Source of the DNA: Certhia americana
Taxonomy: Eukaryota; Chordata; Aves; Passeriformes; Certhiidae
NCBI GenBank assembly: GCA_018697195.1
Contig: CM031857.1
Location: 58,524,149-58,588,148 of the forward strand
Length of the DNA: 64,000 bases
Reading direction: 5' to 3'
The position numbers were made by a program, and so were the translations under genes. Position 1 is the first letter of the stretch. Every line of letters begins with the position of its first letter. The notes beneath the pieces are model-generated. The model saw only the letters and a program-made list of their open reading frames with translations, ran no database searches and was not told the DNA's origin. Of the stretch, positions 1-13,204 are shown piece by piece.

Positions 1-903
1 CAAATGCATATCAGTTGGAGTATTAGTAACGGAGCTGGAGTAATTAGTATCTTATCTTGTAATACTTGTTAAAAGGTAGGTTTAATACTCATTTTGGTGG
101 TGTAGCTGGGTGCACAAATAGCCCTCAGGAAGAGATACAATCACTCCTTAATCCCAGTTCTCTGAAATTTCTCTGAAACTATTTTTAAATAAATATCCAA
201 TGTTAAGATCCATACCATGGAAAATTAATGTTACCAAAGCCAGACTATCTTTGTTTTCAAAGAACACATAAAAGCCAGCTACTGACAACTTTTGGTTGTA
301 AAAAGCCCCATAATACTTTTATAAGAGACAGTGTTTCAATTTTCAATTGTTAGTCCAAATCCAGCATGGGTAATTATATCCATTCTGTTTAAGAAATTGC
401 AGTTATCCTTTTGACTGAGAACAGTACAATTTTCTTCTTCCCTTAAAAATCCAGACAGGGTGTGTTAGCAGCCACCAGATTCTTATGTATGTGATAGCAT
501 TTCACTTGCAGTCAGTTCATATTTTAAACTCAAATAACCCCATTACCTTAGAATGCAAACTTCAGTGCATATACATGTAGATACATTGTCTTCTTAATAC
601 ATTTCCTTGGCTAACAGCTGAGGTAAATATTAAATGACACCCACAAAACCATATTGAACTTTGTGAGCCACATGATATCAGAAAGAATCTTTACAGTGAT
701 TTCTGATGACTGTGGATTAGGCTCTTTTGGAATAATAAGATAAAACAGGATGACAAGAAATAAAGATAAAATTCTGACTTCACTGAAACTAGCAATGATT
801 TTTTTTCTTATTTCAATGTATTTTGTTTTTCATCCCAAGAGAGGCTTTGTTTTGCTTTGGTTCATTTTAGGAGAAGGAAAAAAGATGTTTTATAAGAAAT
901 TAT

Positions 904-934
904 GGAATTAGCAGTATTTTGGAATTAGCAGTAT
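904..934. repeat. Two-copy 17-bp-period direct repeat
   Basis: The 14-mer GGAATTAGCAGTAT occurs at 904-917 and again at 921-934, separated by TTT. This is a simple local duplication, probably from replication slippage. No function is suggested by its context. Confidence 0.8.
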
Positions 935-2534
935 CTGTGAAATCAAATCAGGTACTATGTAAACACAGAGTTTAAATCATGAAATAATGACTATAATTTA
1001 AGCTCTGTTTTCTTGGCACTAAAAAAAAATGTATTTGTAGTCTATGTCTCACAGGATTAACTTTTAAACATGATGACACATTAGAGAGGACAGTAAAAAT
1101 AATTACAATTCACCACCACTAGAAAAAAAACAAAATTATCAGAGAAATTTCTTCATGGTGTAGAGGTTAATAAAAGGACATTTAATAAACAGACAATGAA
1201 ACAGATAACAGCATATTAATATTAAAAAAGAAAAACAAAACCCCACCCTTCTTAATAATCTCAAATGCTAATTTGAAAAAAAATAGATTAATGTGTAAGA
1301 TTCCCCCCAAAACATTTTATCAGTGCTGCATTTGAAGTGTTTAATACAACCAAGAGCTTTAATGAGAATCTCATCTGCCAGCTGATCCCAGTGGAAAGAA
1401 TGGTAACAAATGCAGGAGAGACTAAAGTATTAATTCATACTTGATACTGTATTATAAATCACAGCAAAAGGGTGCTGGAAATTATATGGATAAATGCAAT
1501 TATAACATTAGAATCAGTTTCCAAGTACCTCAGGGACAGTGAGAACAGATTATGTTGTGCATTGGTTCATTTGTCTAGTTGTATGTACAGCGGAACAGGA
1601 AACATAGTGAACACATATGTATCTTAGTTCAACAAACAAGAGATATATTGAAATGCTCATTAAAACTAGTGTTGCTTAATAGTGGAGCACATAGTTGAAA
1701 GTAAACAGAATAGAAAGAGCTGAGGGGGATCCTTGTTAAACCACACAATATTCTGTTGGACAAATGCCCTTACAGCCAATCTGTTACCCCATTTCTTGGT
1801 GTGGGGTATGTCAGGGTCATGCCAGAATCAAACATGGAAAGGGAGATGGACTAGAATATGCAGAGCTCCATCCATTCATTTGCAGCCAAAGGAATCCCTG
1901 CAGGAATCTACCAAGGCAGCACAACCCTTGTGCAGTTTTGCATTGAGCTTGAGTTTGGTTCAGACCCAGCCATACTGAGGACTTGGGAAGGATGGAATAT
2001 TGCTTAGATTTTGCCAGCAGCAACTGGCATTCTAAAACACAGAAAGAAGTTTAAAGGTGGATTTAAAATTCTGTCTTTCTATGCCTTCTTCATTTGTGAT
2101 GTTATATATATAATAATATATATGATAAAATTTTTTGCTATTAATTCCTTGCCCGTGCACATACGTTCTTTCAAAAAATTACTAAAAAAGATTAGCATTT
2201 TATCTAACATCACAGGGTAGTTTACTACTTAGACAAGGTAGTGTTACAGAGCAGTCACATAAAAATTGTTAATTTCATATCTAAATTTTCTCTCTGAAAT
2301 ACCGACTATGTTTAAAATGACAACTCTTTTAAATTTAAATGTTTCATTCCTCCATGGAGTTAGTATGATTTTCACTTATTTATTTATGTAGAGAGATGTG
2401 CTTATTGTACTGATTGTATATTTACTGTTTTATTCTTCTTAACACCGTACTCCAGTGCCTATAAACCTGTAAGAATATGAACTAGAGTGGTGGTTGATGT
2501 TTTGTTCTTTGTTTTTTATTTTTTATTCTTTTTC

Positions 2535-2556
2535 TTTTTTTTTTTTTTTTTTTTTT
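2535..2556 (+). repeat. Poly-T run (T22)
   Basis: Twenty-two uninterrupted T residues, preceded by a T-rich stretch with occasional A, C and G. It could be the antisense poly-A tail of an old retroposon, but no retroposon body is recognisable next to it. Confidence 0.9.
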
Positions 2557-5500
2557 GCTTGCAAATAATCAAGACATTATTAACAAAGCTCCACTTGTAG
2601 AATTTAAATAGTGTCAGAATTTGACTTGCAGATCTAAGGACAAATTTGCAAGGTTGACTGTCAGAATAGGTTTTTAGTTTTTTTAAAAACTTGTCAACAG
2701 AGTACACTTAAGACAGAGTTAATGAGAGACAACACACAGAGAATCCAATTATACATTTTTTACAGATTGCTCATTGGAGTATAAGTGTGCTTTAATAGCA
2801 TACACAAAGTCAAAGAGCTCACATAAGAATAGTCAAGATAATTGAGGACAGATTTATTCAGAGAATAACAGAATATACAGAAATTAAGGCATAGATCCTT
2901 ATCTTAGAATCTGCCACAAGGGAATTACTATTTAGATTAACTAGGACACAGGCAGGTAAGACAAGTGGGTGACATCAGAAGTTAAGAATGGGCCAGAAAG
3001 GCTGCACACTGGTTAATATGGAAATAGACCTGGTCTCTTAAAATACGTAATGCAGTTAGGATTCTGGATAAAAAAGCCTTCAGAGCACGTATCCCTTCAC
3101 ATGTAGTTTGTATGTTTTCCTATGGCTGTCAAGGCTCTTATTTCATTTTTACTACTGGTCTTGTAAGACGGCAGTGACTCTGAAACTAGAGCATTCAAGA
3201 GGTTTCTACTGGAAGCTGATATTTTTAACAGCCAACAATACTCTCTTTAACATGTGTGAAGGGTACTGTTACTCTCAATCTAATTATTTGATAGCTTAAT
3301 ACTTTTGTGAAGTTTGAGTCCCATAAGGCAAAGTATCTAATTTCCAAATTAGAAAAATAAAGCTAACTTCCCATTCTGGTCTGGAATACTGCAGGTTTCT
3401 CAAGCACAAATGTACTATTTTGTGGTCTTCATATGACTTTAACTATAAAAAAATACATTTAAATCCTTTATTCAGACAGAATATCAGATCTGCCCATATG
3501 TAGCAGCAAGGTTTCTGAGATTTTGACTAGACTTCTAGAGAAAACTACAATGTCTTTGTCTCCCAGGCCCTAAACAGCTGAGACAGAGATTTGTGTTTGT
3601 ACTGTTGTCTTCCTTTGGATATATGGTATGAGTTAGGTGATAGTTCAGATATTTCATAGGAGTGTTTGGACTCTGATGTTATGGATTAATATGGCAATTG
3701 ATTCCTGTTATTATTATTAATTAATTCCTGTTATTATACTTCTCTATCTCACTGAGTGTCAGTGGATTAGGAAATGGAAGGTTTCCCATCCTTTGTTTCT
3801 AAAATATCCATAACATTAATATATATTAATAAAAGGGTATCATTTAGTCATCATCATCAGATTAATAAATGTAGGTCATAAAGATGAAGAGAATCAAAGG
3901 CACTTAATGAAATAACCTTGATCACATTTATATGAAGTTCCTCTTTTGTATGGGTTGATTCTGGAATCAATTGCCAAGACAAATGAAAATACGGTATAAA
4001 AAGCTACTTAGGTATCTTGGTTGGATAAGGAAGGCAGATGCCGCTACAGAGAAAGAGAGATATAACCTGCAATATCCAGAGATCAGTGAAATCACGCTTA
4101 GAAGAAGCACATCCAGGTCCTTGGTTTCAAGGATAGGTTTTGAGATTTTGGGCTTGAGTGAAAGGCTAGAGGTTCCACAAAATTCAGGAAAGGCAGAAGG
4201 TAGTTTTTGTGAGAAAAAGCTTAGTGGTCTCTTTTATTATGAGCCAGAGAGGTAAATATTCACAAAGGGAGGTCAGACAGGCTGGCTAATATTTTAGTCT
4301 GAAATAATAATGAAGAAAAGTTTTATGAGTCGTAAATAAAGAAAAAATGATTGCATTTTTGATGCCATTCAAGCATCAGCTCATATAGTCAGTGAGTCAT
4401 GAAAAATGTTTTCAATTGTTGTTATTCATAATGGAAAGGAAGCACCAAAATAATTTTTAGCATAAGTAATAAACAACAAAAATGGTTAAAAAAAAATATG
4501 TTCTCTCAGAAATGCAAATATGCTGTGCTATCTCACAGCAGATCTCCCAATTGTAGAGAAAGCCTCATGCCACAACTGGGTAACCAAAAACTTAGAGAAG
4601 TGAAGGCCACAAACCAGAAACTATACATATTGTGATAGCTGGAAATGAATCTGCTAGAGCTGGACATATCATCAGGCTCCTTCAAACTCAAAAATTTAAT
4701 CCCTGCATTTTACTTAGTCTAGAGACATCTTAATTCATTTGGCTTTCAAAGTCCTCTCCTGAAATTAGATGTCTTTAATGAAGCCCCTTAATAAACAAGC
4801 ACAAAGAGACAATTCCAACAGGAATGATGGATAAACAGGATGCCTCACTGGCCCTGTAGAACAGCTTTTTTTTCTACAGTTATGTCTCATGGTAAGGTTT
4901 ATGATCTGAAGATTTCAAAAGACAAATTGTGTGGCTACCATAAATTAACTTTACATTTCTCTCCAGGACACATCCACATAGATAATGAAGCAATAGAAGG
5001 GGAATGGTGGTGTCTTTTGGGGGTTTTTCAGTGTTATTTTTACTTTTCTGACCACATGCAAAGGTTGCATGTCAATTGTTTAATAAATCTTCTGAAGCGT
5101 ACACAATGAAATTTTGTATAAGAACTTATGAAGTCTGTAGGTTTGCACAGGTAACAAAGATTTGCAAGCTATGCCAGAATATCAAGTTACTGGTCTATAC
5201 AAAACCCGTCCTGTAAGATACTTACTGTTGCTGATAATGACAATACACAGAAACAGATATTTAGTGATTTTTTTTCTTTTATCTCTTTATAAAGTTCAAT
5301 GAATGATCTCCAAACATATATTTATTTCTTCCATATATATGGTCCAGTGTACAATATTCCTTCTTGCCAGGCAATTTCTCACCCTGGGCTACTCCTCTCA
5401 CTTCTTTTACACTTATACATAAAAACGGAGTCAAATTCTTCTATATCAGCCTTTTAGAGCTGTGTTTTTATTTTTATCTTTTAAGAAATTCTTACAACCT

Positions 5501-6330
5501 TAGCAACAAAAACACAGCTCTGTTATTTTAAGTTCTTTCCAGTTTTCCTAAAAAAAAAATAGAATATCGATATCCATTCACCATTTAACCAATATTACAG
5601 CACTGGGATATTCTCAGGAAAAAGGTTAAGATGATGAATACATATAAATCTTATAAGAAAATAAACTCACTATTAAGGACATTGATTATTACTAATGACA
5701 ATAATCAACATAATAAAGAATTAGGTTTTAATCTTAAATTTTAATAATTTAAGAATATGCTTATCTACAGTGATCCTACTGAAAATACACTTAGTGTTGT
5801 CAATACTAAAATGATAAGAAGTGTACCTGGAGAATTGTTACAAATGCGCAACATGACACATGAGACATGAAAGTTCCAAAGATCAAGGAAGTTTTGAAAT
5901 AATGGTACAGATCGTACCTGATACTCACTACAAAGTTTTCAATTGTTACGTTTACCAATTACTGAAATTGAAGCAAAAGACAAAATTAAAACATATATTC
6001 ATTAATTTCATATGATATAATTTAGCAATATATAGTGATATAGTGATAGCAACATATAGCAAGATATAGTGATAACACTTTGTCTAAGTGCAAGGATGAA
6101 TAACCTCAAGAAATAAGGGAAACTGAGAGAGAGTATGTAAAATAGCAAGGACAGAAACTAAAGGGATTTGCTTCATTTTGTAAGATTTTCAAAATAAAAG
6201 TAATTATGAATTGTTAGAAGTATGGCTAGAATGAGTGTTGACATTTTTGAAATTTCATGTGGGTCGGAAAGATAACTCTGTCTTTCAAGAAGTGAAATGG
6301 AGTGATTAGTTTTCTAGTTCCAGACTGTTC

Positions 6331-7180
6331 ACAGAATTATAGAATGGACTGGGTTTGTTGGAAGAGACCTTATAGATCATCTAGTTCCAACACTTTCCAT
6401 TAGACCAGGTTACTCAAAATCCCATCTCATCTGGTCCTGAACACTTCCAGGGATGCTGCATTCACAGCTCGAGTGGGAAACCTGTTCCAGTGCCTCACCA
6501 CCCTCACTTTATTTCTAATCTAAACCTACTTTCTTTCAGTTTGAAGCTGTTGCCCCTTGTCCCATCACTGTGAGCCTGGTAAAAAGTCCCTTTCCAGCTC
6601 TCTTGTAGGCTTCTTTAGGTACTGGAAGGCTGCTGGAAGAATTCCCTGGTGCCAGTTCTTCAGGATGAACACCCCCAGCTCTCCCCATCTGTCTTCACAG
6701 GAGAGGTGCTCCAGCACTCTGTTTATTTTTATGGCCCTCCCCTGAATTTACCTCTTCACATCCATGCCTTTCTTCTATTTGGGGCCCCAGAGCTGGATGT
6801 AGCACTCTGGTTGGGGTCTTATATGAGTGGAGTAGAGGGGAAGGATCACAGTCCTTGGCCTTCTGGCCATGCTGCTCTTGATGCAGACCAGGACACAGCT
6901 GGCTTTCTGGGCTGTGAGTGCACATTGTTGGCTCGTGTTGGGTTATGCATTAACCAACATCTGCAAGTCTTTTTCCTCAGGGCTTTTCTCAATCCACTTT
7001 CTGCCCAGCCTGTACTTGGAACTGGAATTTCCCCCACATATGTGCAGGGCCCTGCAGCTGGCCTTGTTGAACTTCATGAGGATCTGTCAGCCCACCTGTC
7101 AAGCCTGTCCAGGTCCCTTTGGATGGCATCCCTTCCCTCCAGTGTATTGACCACTCCATACAACTTGCTGCCACTCTGAA
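6331..7180 (-). mobile_element. CR1 LINE fragment, 5'-truncated
   Basis: Chicken repeat 1 is the dominant avian non-LTR retrotransposon. It encodes an endonuclease/reverse transcriptase and ends in short octamer-like repeats rather than poly-A. Read on the minus strand, the element ends at the low-coordinate side with the reverse complement of ACAGAATTATAGAATGG, the typical CR1 terminus. About 850 bp follows that I recognise as the CR1 3' UTR and the C-terminal reverse-transcriptase region, including the segment encoding the conserved WGPQ-type motif (seen here as LGPQIEERHG in a minus-strand frame). The reading frame is broken in several places, so the copy is dead. The 5' part of the element is missing, as is usual for CR1 after incomplete reverse transcription. 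The long plus-strand ORF across this interval is antisense shadow. Confidence 0.93.
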
Positions 7181-9835
7181 GATTATAATAAACTCTGATA
7201 AATAGACATGTGTCATTTCAAATCACCTTTAACATACTGTTCACTGCAGCAACCATCAGCTCAATTTCTCCTCAATTAGAAGCCTCCTAACTGAGCCTAC
7301 TATTAAATAGAAGAAAAAAGAAATTGTCACAGGCTGATCAAGAGTCACCAGTGGCATTGATGACTTCTGCCCATATTTCTAAGGATGTCGTCTCCACATA
7401 ACCACTAGGAACACAACTAACTGAGGCAATGTTAAGCAGGGGGAAGGCTCCAGTGCTGTAGCTTATCTGAGTCAAGATGAATCTGAGATGGTTTGTAACT
7501 ATTGTACAACCAGTATTCCCAGAATACTGGACCACTGTGCTTTAAAGCATGATTTGGAAAAAATCCTTAATATCTGTAACAATTATTTGTAAAATATTTG
7601 TATGCTAGAAATCAAATCCTTCAATAAATAGCCAGCTATTAAAGTTTAAAATAAAGTTTAACTCTAGTGCTTGCATTTTATGACACTAAGGAAATATTTC
7701 TTTCCTCAGAAATTGAAGGTACAAGGTAGATGCTGATTTTTAATTTGGAATTAAATTCTATTTAAAAATGTGCTCTAATTTGCCAAGGATTTCATTATTG
7801 TCACTTTAGACTTTAGGGTTAAGTTTCTCTTAAAAATCTGTGCTGTCTGCAAGTCTTGAAAGGTTTTAGTGAAGACATATGTTTTGCTTCAATGTTTTGA
7901 CATAAAGATAGTAGCAAGTTAATTAATTTCAACTTGCATATTTCTTGTGAGAAAGTTGCTATGTTAAATAAAAAAACCTAGGACCTATATCATGTCAATC
8001 ACAAGACATTACTGCACAGAAACAATCTAATTTATTAGTCTCACTGACTATTAAACTTGGTTCCTGGTGGTGAGTATTTAAATATCTCTATTATTTGTGA
8101 TAGGTGTGATATAAAATAAAGGTCAGGTCTAGGTCAGCTGGAAATTAGATGTAGGCTGGACCAGTGTCTAAGCTGATCTTGTTCCAGATTTATCTTGTTT
8201 TTTGGGTCTTGTCTTTCCAAAGAACAGTCTCACTGGTGAAGTGTAGAGCAAAGAAGGCTGTCAGCCTTTTCCAAACACCATCACCAGGGCCCCTGGTCTA
8301 CTCAACAACAGGCCCACAATTTCCTTAATCATCATCCTGTTTCCATACTTACGGAAGTACTTTATGCCTAGTGAAGTCTTTGTGCACTCAAAACTCCTCA
8401 TCAGATTCATCTCCAATATTAATGTTTAACTTGGCTCTAGTGGACTTATATTAAAAAAAATAAGTAATATTTTTAAGTTACTGGCACAGAAATTCTCTAA
8501 AGCTGTATGAGAAATGCAAAGTAGAGCAAAATCACGTAATATCAGACAATAAAATTCCCAGTTTCTATGCAGTCTTTAACTGGTAAAAAACCATTCCTTT
8601 AATCATCCTATATTTTGGTTGAAAAAGGGGATGAAATGGTAACAGCTTCAAGATTTGGTCCATACTGAGTAATTTCAGTAGTTACAATTTATGAAAATGG
8701 CTACTGTTATGTTTACAGATGTAACGGTAGAAAAGGAGCACCTGGTTGTTATGAGGTATCTCTCAGAAGAGAATTTATCAACTAAATCCAAGCACAAATT
8801 TATATAAGGGAAAATAACAATGTAGTCATAAGCAATGCTGTGTAGAAAATGACAGCAGTCAGTATTCACCTCAGGTCAATTTGCACTACACTTAGTCTGA
8901 GGAAATGGGAATGGCATAGAAAATTAGTGGTGGATGCTGAATTTGATTCTGGCATCAAAAAACTTTTGTTTGAAGAAACATAGAACCTCTTCGTATAATG
9001 TCAGTGATGCATGTATTCTCTTGGAAACCGCCACTGGTATAATTTCTCATGTAGTATCTTAGTAGTAATCACAACTTGTGCTTTCATGTTACACACGGAA
9101 ATGTGTGATAGGGCTTGTCATCAATTTTTGATTGTATTTAATGTGCATTTTATGTTAAACTAATTATCTTTTTCAATCTCTCTTCTGAAGTAGCCTTGAA
9201 GTTCAATTTTATGCATGTGCTGAAGTTTGTTTATTCCACTGACCTCTACATCACTCTAAATATGATTAATGCATCACAAACGGTATCCTAATCTTTTCTC
9301 TGCTGATGGTATAAAAATTTCAATTTCTTTAATCTTCATAGTCTTTTTTTGTTTGTTTGTTTTGTTTCGGTTTGTTTTTTTTTTTTTGCATATTCTCTAA
9401 TTTTCCAATTAGTACATCTGCTGATGCAATTCTATTAATTTTATATGGGCAAGACAAGGCACTTTTACAGTTTCACAGGAAATTAGGGATCCAATTCTGC
9501 TAAATCCTGGAGAATCAAAAGAGATACCTTTTCAAAGAAAAGAGGAGTGCTATATTTTAAATAATATTTAATAATACAGCATGTAATAAATGCAAAATAA
9601 ACATCATCACTCTCTAATATCTAGACCATCATGTGTTTTTTCAATTTTCCTTTAAAATGAAGTTCAAGAAGTTCTTCTTTGCAATTTATTTTGTTTGAGT
9701 ACAGCTGTATTTGGGTCTCAGAAAGTAAACCATGAACCCTCTACTTTGCCTGAAACAGCTCTGTAAAACTCTAATTATTAACTGTTCTAGGCAAGTAGTT
9801 TCTAGAAATTAATTTATTTAGGTATGTGTGTATGT

Positions 9836-9837
9836 AT

Positions 9838-9872
<35 letters not shown>

Positions 9873-9875
9873 TTT
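9836..9875 (+). repeat. (ATTT)n microsatellite
   Basis: About ten uninterrupted ATTT units, preceded by a degenerate TATG/TGTA stretch. It is a simple tetranucleotide repeat, expected to be length-polymorphic. Confidence 0.95.
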
Positions 9876-10246
9876 TGCAGGAAAGAAATAAAACTAGATT
9901 TAGCATTTAATTTCTCCAGAACTGTGGTATTTGTAACAAAGAAAGGAAAAAAAAAAAAATCAGTCTGGTTTGGAAGTTGGTTTAAGATACACTGTTTGTC
10001 TTTCTAACAATCTAAAAAATGTGTTATGTCCATGCTGAAAGTAAATAGGTGAAACATTATTTGATTTATTTTTAAGAAGTAAAAAAAATACAATCTTGTC
10101 TTCATTATGAGTACATGTTACCTAATGTAGAGAAGAGGGGTGTGAATTTTGGCAGTTGTAGATCTAATCTGCTATAAATACAAACCAGTAAAACTTCCTT
10201 AAAATTCAATGAGATTTATGTAATGAGACTAGTTAGCAATTCAATT

Positions 10247-10252
10247 CTAAGA
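10247..10252. repeat. Left TSD of solo LTR (CTAAGA)
   Basis: The hexamer CTAAGA directly abuts the TG end of the LTR and is repeated exactly at 10949-10954. It is the direct repeat made when integrase joins staggered ends. Confidence 0.85.
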
Positions 10253-10948
10253 TGTTGCGGCCTGTATTTGTTTCATTTAACTGGCTTATCGTTAAAGTTT
10301 TAATGTTAACAGTTTGTTCTTATGTTCCCCCATGTTCTCCCCAAGTTGGTTTATCCCTGAAGTTGTATCCTCCCCTAAGTTTCCTTGTATGACATTTCCC
10401 CACCCCTTGTTCCAGCTCCATCCCTGTCAATCACTGTTACCCTGCCCCTTGTTCTGGCACCTTCCATGTCACTCCAACCCTGAACCAATCCTTTGAGCGT
10501 TCCTCCCCCTGGGTATTCCTGGGTGTTTCCTGAACCTCGATGCCCCATTGGACCATGTCACCTGCCCTCTGCTCCCACTTGCCCCAGCTGGCCCCAAAGA
10601 AATGCTGTAACCCCTTCACTCTGCCCCTGCTGATCCCTCACTGGAATGTGTTTGGTCCCACCCCTTGCTCTGGAGCTGTATAAAATCCTGAGCACAGCAG
10701 GTTGTCCTTGCAGCTCTTTGGTTCCTGACCCTTTCAGTGTGAATAAACCTCCTGTTGGACCCTCAGAACTGAAGAGCTTCCTCCTTCTCCTTTCCCCACC
10801 CCCTGACTGCAGTGAGAGCCCTTCCACTGCAGAGCAAGTGGCTCTAAACGTTCAGCTGTCGGCACAAACCCCACACTGCAGTTGTTCCCCACACCTGGCA
10901 CAGCACCGGTGTTCTTCCAGCTAACCGAGGCTCGGGTGGCCTGCCTCA
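10253..10948 (+). mobile_element. Solo LTR, class II (ERVK-like), with 6-bp TSD
   Basis: A 696-bp segment starts with TG (TGTTGCGGCC) and ends with CA (GCCTGCCTCA). It is flanked on both sides by the identical hexamer CTAAGA (10247-10252 and 10949-10954). Inside are the expected promoter and polyadenylation signals in sense order: a TATAAAA box at 10679-10685 and AATAAA at 10742-10747. The U3 part is C-rich, unlike the AT-rich surroundings. A 6-bp duplication is typical of alpha/beta-retrovirus-like (class II) integrases. No internal proviral sequence lies on either side, so this is a solo LTR left by LTR-LTR recombination. It could still drive or terminate transcription. Family assignment is by structure only. 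Confidence 0.88.
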
Positions 10949-10954
10949 CTAAGA
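10949..10954. repeat. Right TSD of solo LTR (CTAAGA)
   Basis: Exact match to 10247-10252, directly after the CA end of the LTR. Confidence 0.85.
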
Positions 10955-12680
10955 AGTTTGAATTTTTAAAATTTTTTACTTCTTTTAATTCATAAGGTCC
11001 TCTGTTACAATCGTGAGGTTGCAATTGTACAGTGAAACTGCTTCCCACCATTTATAGTGTAGCTGGATGCTGCCTGACATGTATCATTTTTAACTATGAA
11101 AGTTTGTGTATATGAGGATAAAAGATAAATTAGGAAAATGGTAAAACTTTCTATGAAATATACTGAAATTGCAAAATGTTGTTGCTGTGTGTCAGGCCAT
11201 ATCAAAGTGCACTACAGACCTCAAATAAATTGCTCATCTGTGACAATAGTTGCTTTGTCCATCAGGACTATCATGGAACAAACGTTCTATCTATAACTAT
11301 ATCACTTATTCTTCTTTATATAGTACTCATATCACCCTTGCCATCATAACGTTAGCAAAAGTGTATGGAAATCTCATTTAAGGCATTTTCATTTGAGATA
11401 GAAATCCTAGTTGCTCTTTTGGAGATTAAACGGTGCTTTAAGGACAAAGTTTACTTCCTTAAATAGATATCTAAAGTAGGTCAGATGAATCATACACTCT
11501 GTGTGTCTACTTCCCTTTGTTGTCTATAAATCCTCAGATGATTAGTGTAGTTAAAAAGGAAATATATCCATTCAGCATATCCATATTGGCATAACAAATG
11601 TTTCTCTAGATAATATCTGATCTATGTAGGGATCTGCCAGGGGATCTTTTCCTAAACCAAGGCAGCAAAGACCATTCCCTGCTTCAGAAAGAAAACAGAT
11701 TCAACAGTGCTCCCACAGCTATGATACCTTTTGGTTCTGAATTGATAATGTAAAACTGACCAGGAGCTGTGTAAATGAGCTTCAGTACTGAAGAAATAAA
11801 GTTGTCTCTTATAGAGTCATAGAAAACTGTTCTAATAAATTAGTCAGATACTATCTTAGTCTGCTTCTAGCCTTATGAAGACTTAATGTGCCTGTAACAT
11901 TCCTGACAGATATGTATGTATTCTACTTCAAAAATTATCCTATTAAGTCTGTTCATGTGACAGTGTTGCAGTTTTTTCCCAATGACTTCATTGTCATTTG
12001 TTGCTTTACTGTCCTTATCAATAGAAACACGTTGGTCTTGCTCCACTTCAAGCCTGTTGCTTTTGATTGTAATCTGAAAGACTAGGACCTGAAAAACTTT
12101 ATTCTCTTCTTCCTTGCAACAACTTTCATGTGTGTTTGAAAATTCCTCTCAGTATATTTCCTCAAGTTTTCTTCCACTACTTTTGATCTTTTCTTGTAGA
12201 TGTTTCTCCTATAGTCATATTGAACACTGCAGCTCAGAACTCTCCTTTACCTAGGATAACAAATATACAAAGGATTTGCGTCTCAGGAAAACAATCAGGT
12301 GAAATTTCTTCTCTGTTCTTGAAGCAGTTGCTTTTCAAAGACAGAAGGGGAAAAAGAAGTTATGTAAAAGTTTCAAGTATGTCTTCTGCCAACCATGGGT
12401 AAATTTAAACACAGTCTGTAGAAAAATGTGCTGCTCCTACAAAAAAATCAAAGATCATCTTGATTAAACCTTTGACTTGTTGCCATTTTTAGTCTCTACA
12501 GGGAATTACTGTTTATAAACACAATTAACTAAAAAAGAAATTACAAACTCTTTGATTTTGCTTGGATGCTGACAGTGTTGAAAAGTGAGAATTTCCAAAG
12601 ATATATGGTAAGCTCATCTTTTATCTTTTCTTTTGAGGGGGTAATTTTTGTTTTGGTTTTATTTCTTTTTTTTTAGTGTT
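10955..12680. other. Unique noncoding sequence
   Basis: AT-rich sequence with no recognisable gene, repeat array or transposon. ORFs of about 65 codons at 11005-11205 (minus) and 11888-12085 (plus) have no domain-like features. Confidence 0.5.
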
Positions 12681-12681
12681 A

Positions 12682-12970
12682 TGTAATCCCCAGCTGGGAT
12701 GGTTGACCCTGGCTGGATGCCAGGTGCTCACCAAAGCTGCTCTATCATTGCCCTCCTCACAAAGGAAGAAAAGGATCATGTTTTGAGATGAAGGACAGAG
12801 AGATCACTCACTGATTACTGTCATAGGCCAAATGGACTTGGGAAAGTGAGTTTAATTTATCAGAAATCAAATCCGATTAGGATAATGAGATGTAAAACTA
12901 TATCTTAAACCATCTTCCCTCCACCCCTCCCTCCCGTCTTCCTGGGCTCATCTTTACTCCTCATTTGGAG
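12682..12970 (-). mobile_element. ERVL-type LTR remnant, antisense
   Basis: The plus strand reads through a block I recognise from avian ERVL-type LTRs in reverse orientation: GGTTGACCCTGGCTGGATGC near 12701, then CACCAAAGCTGCTCTATCA, GAGATCACTCACTGATTAC and a pyrimidine-rich CCTCCACCCCTCCCTCCCGT stretch near 12917. The match fades after about 12970, so only the 3' part of the LTR (in its own orientation) is present. It is fairly old, with many substitutions, and no duplicated target site could be assigned. A second partial copy of the same LTR end begins 240 bp downstream. Confidence 0.72.
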
Positions 12971-13204
12971 GACTGTGCTGGCTTACTCATCCAGTGAGGT
13001 GAAAGGTAGCATGCAGAGACTGGAAATGGGAATCAAATTTATATTTTATTCCAGCTTTATGCTTCAATTTTTATATCATGCTAGCATTGTGATTTCAGTA
13101 TTCTGCTGTATCACTTTGTTAAATCAAAACCTCATGTAGTTTCAAATATCTTCAAAGAAGTAAATTTGGTATTCAAATACTCACTCCATCATGTGGAATA
13201 TCTA

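Larger units (their letters stand above)
1..6330. other. Unique AT-rich noncoding sequence
   Basis: No coding exon, RNA gene or recognisable transposon was found in this stretch. It holds short tracts only: a 17-bp-period duplication of GGAATTAGCAGTAT at 904-917 and 921-934, a TA-rich tract near 2100-2125, a run of 22 T at 2535-2556, and a loose TATAGTGATA-type repeat near 6025-6075. All ORFs are under 100 codons, show no recognisable domain, and look like chance. Diverged repeats that cannot be seen by eye may be present. Confidence 0.6.
7181..10252. other. Unique noncoding sequence
   Basis: No gene or recognisable transposon. There is a slightly GC-richer patch at about 8110-8420 of unknown nature, a T/G-rich tract at about 9345-9388, and the ATTT tetranucleotide array listed separately. 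ORFs are short and featureless. Confidence 0.55.

Noticed and set aside
6649..7179. 176-codon plus-strand ORF
   Set aside because: It lies antisense across a CR1 LINE fragment. The real ancestral coding strand is minus, and it is broken.
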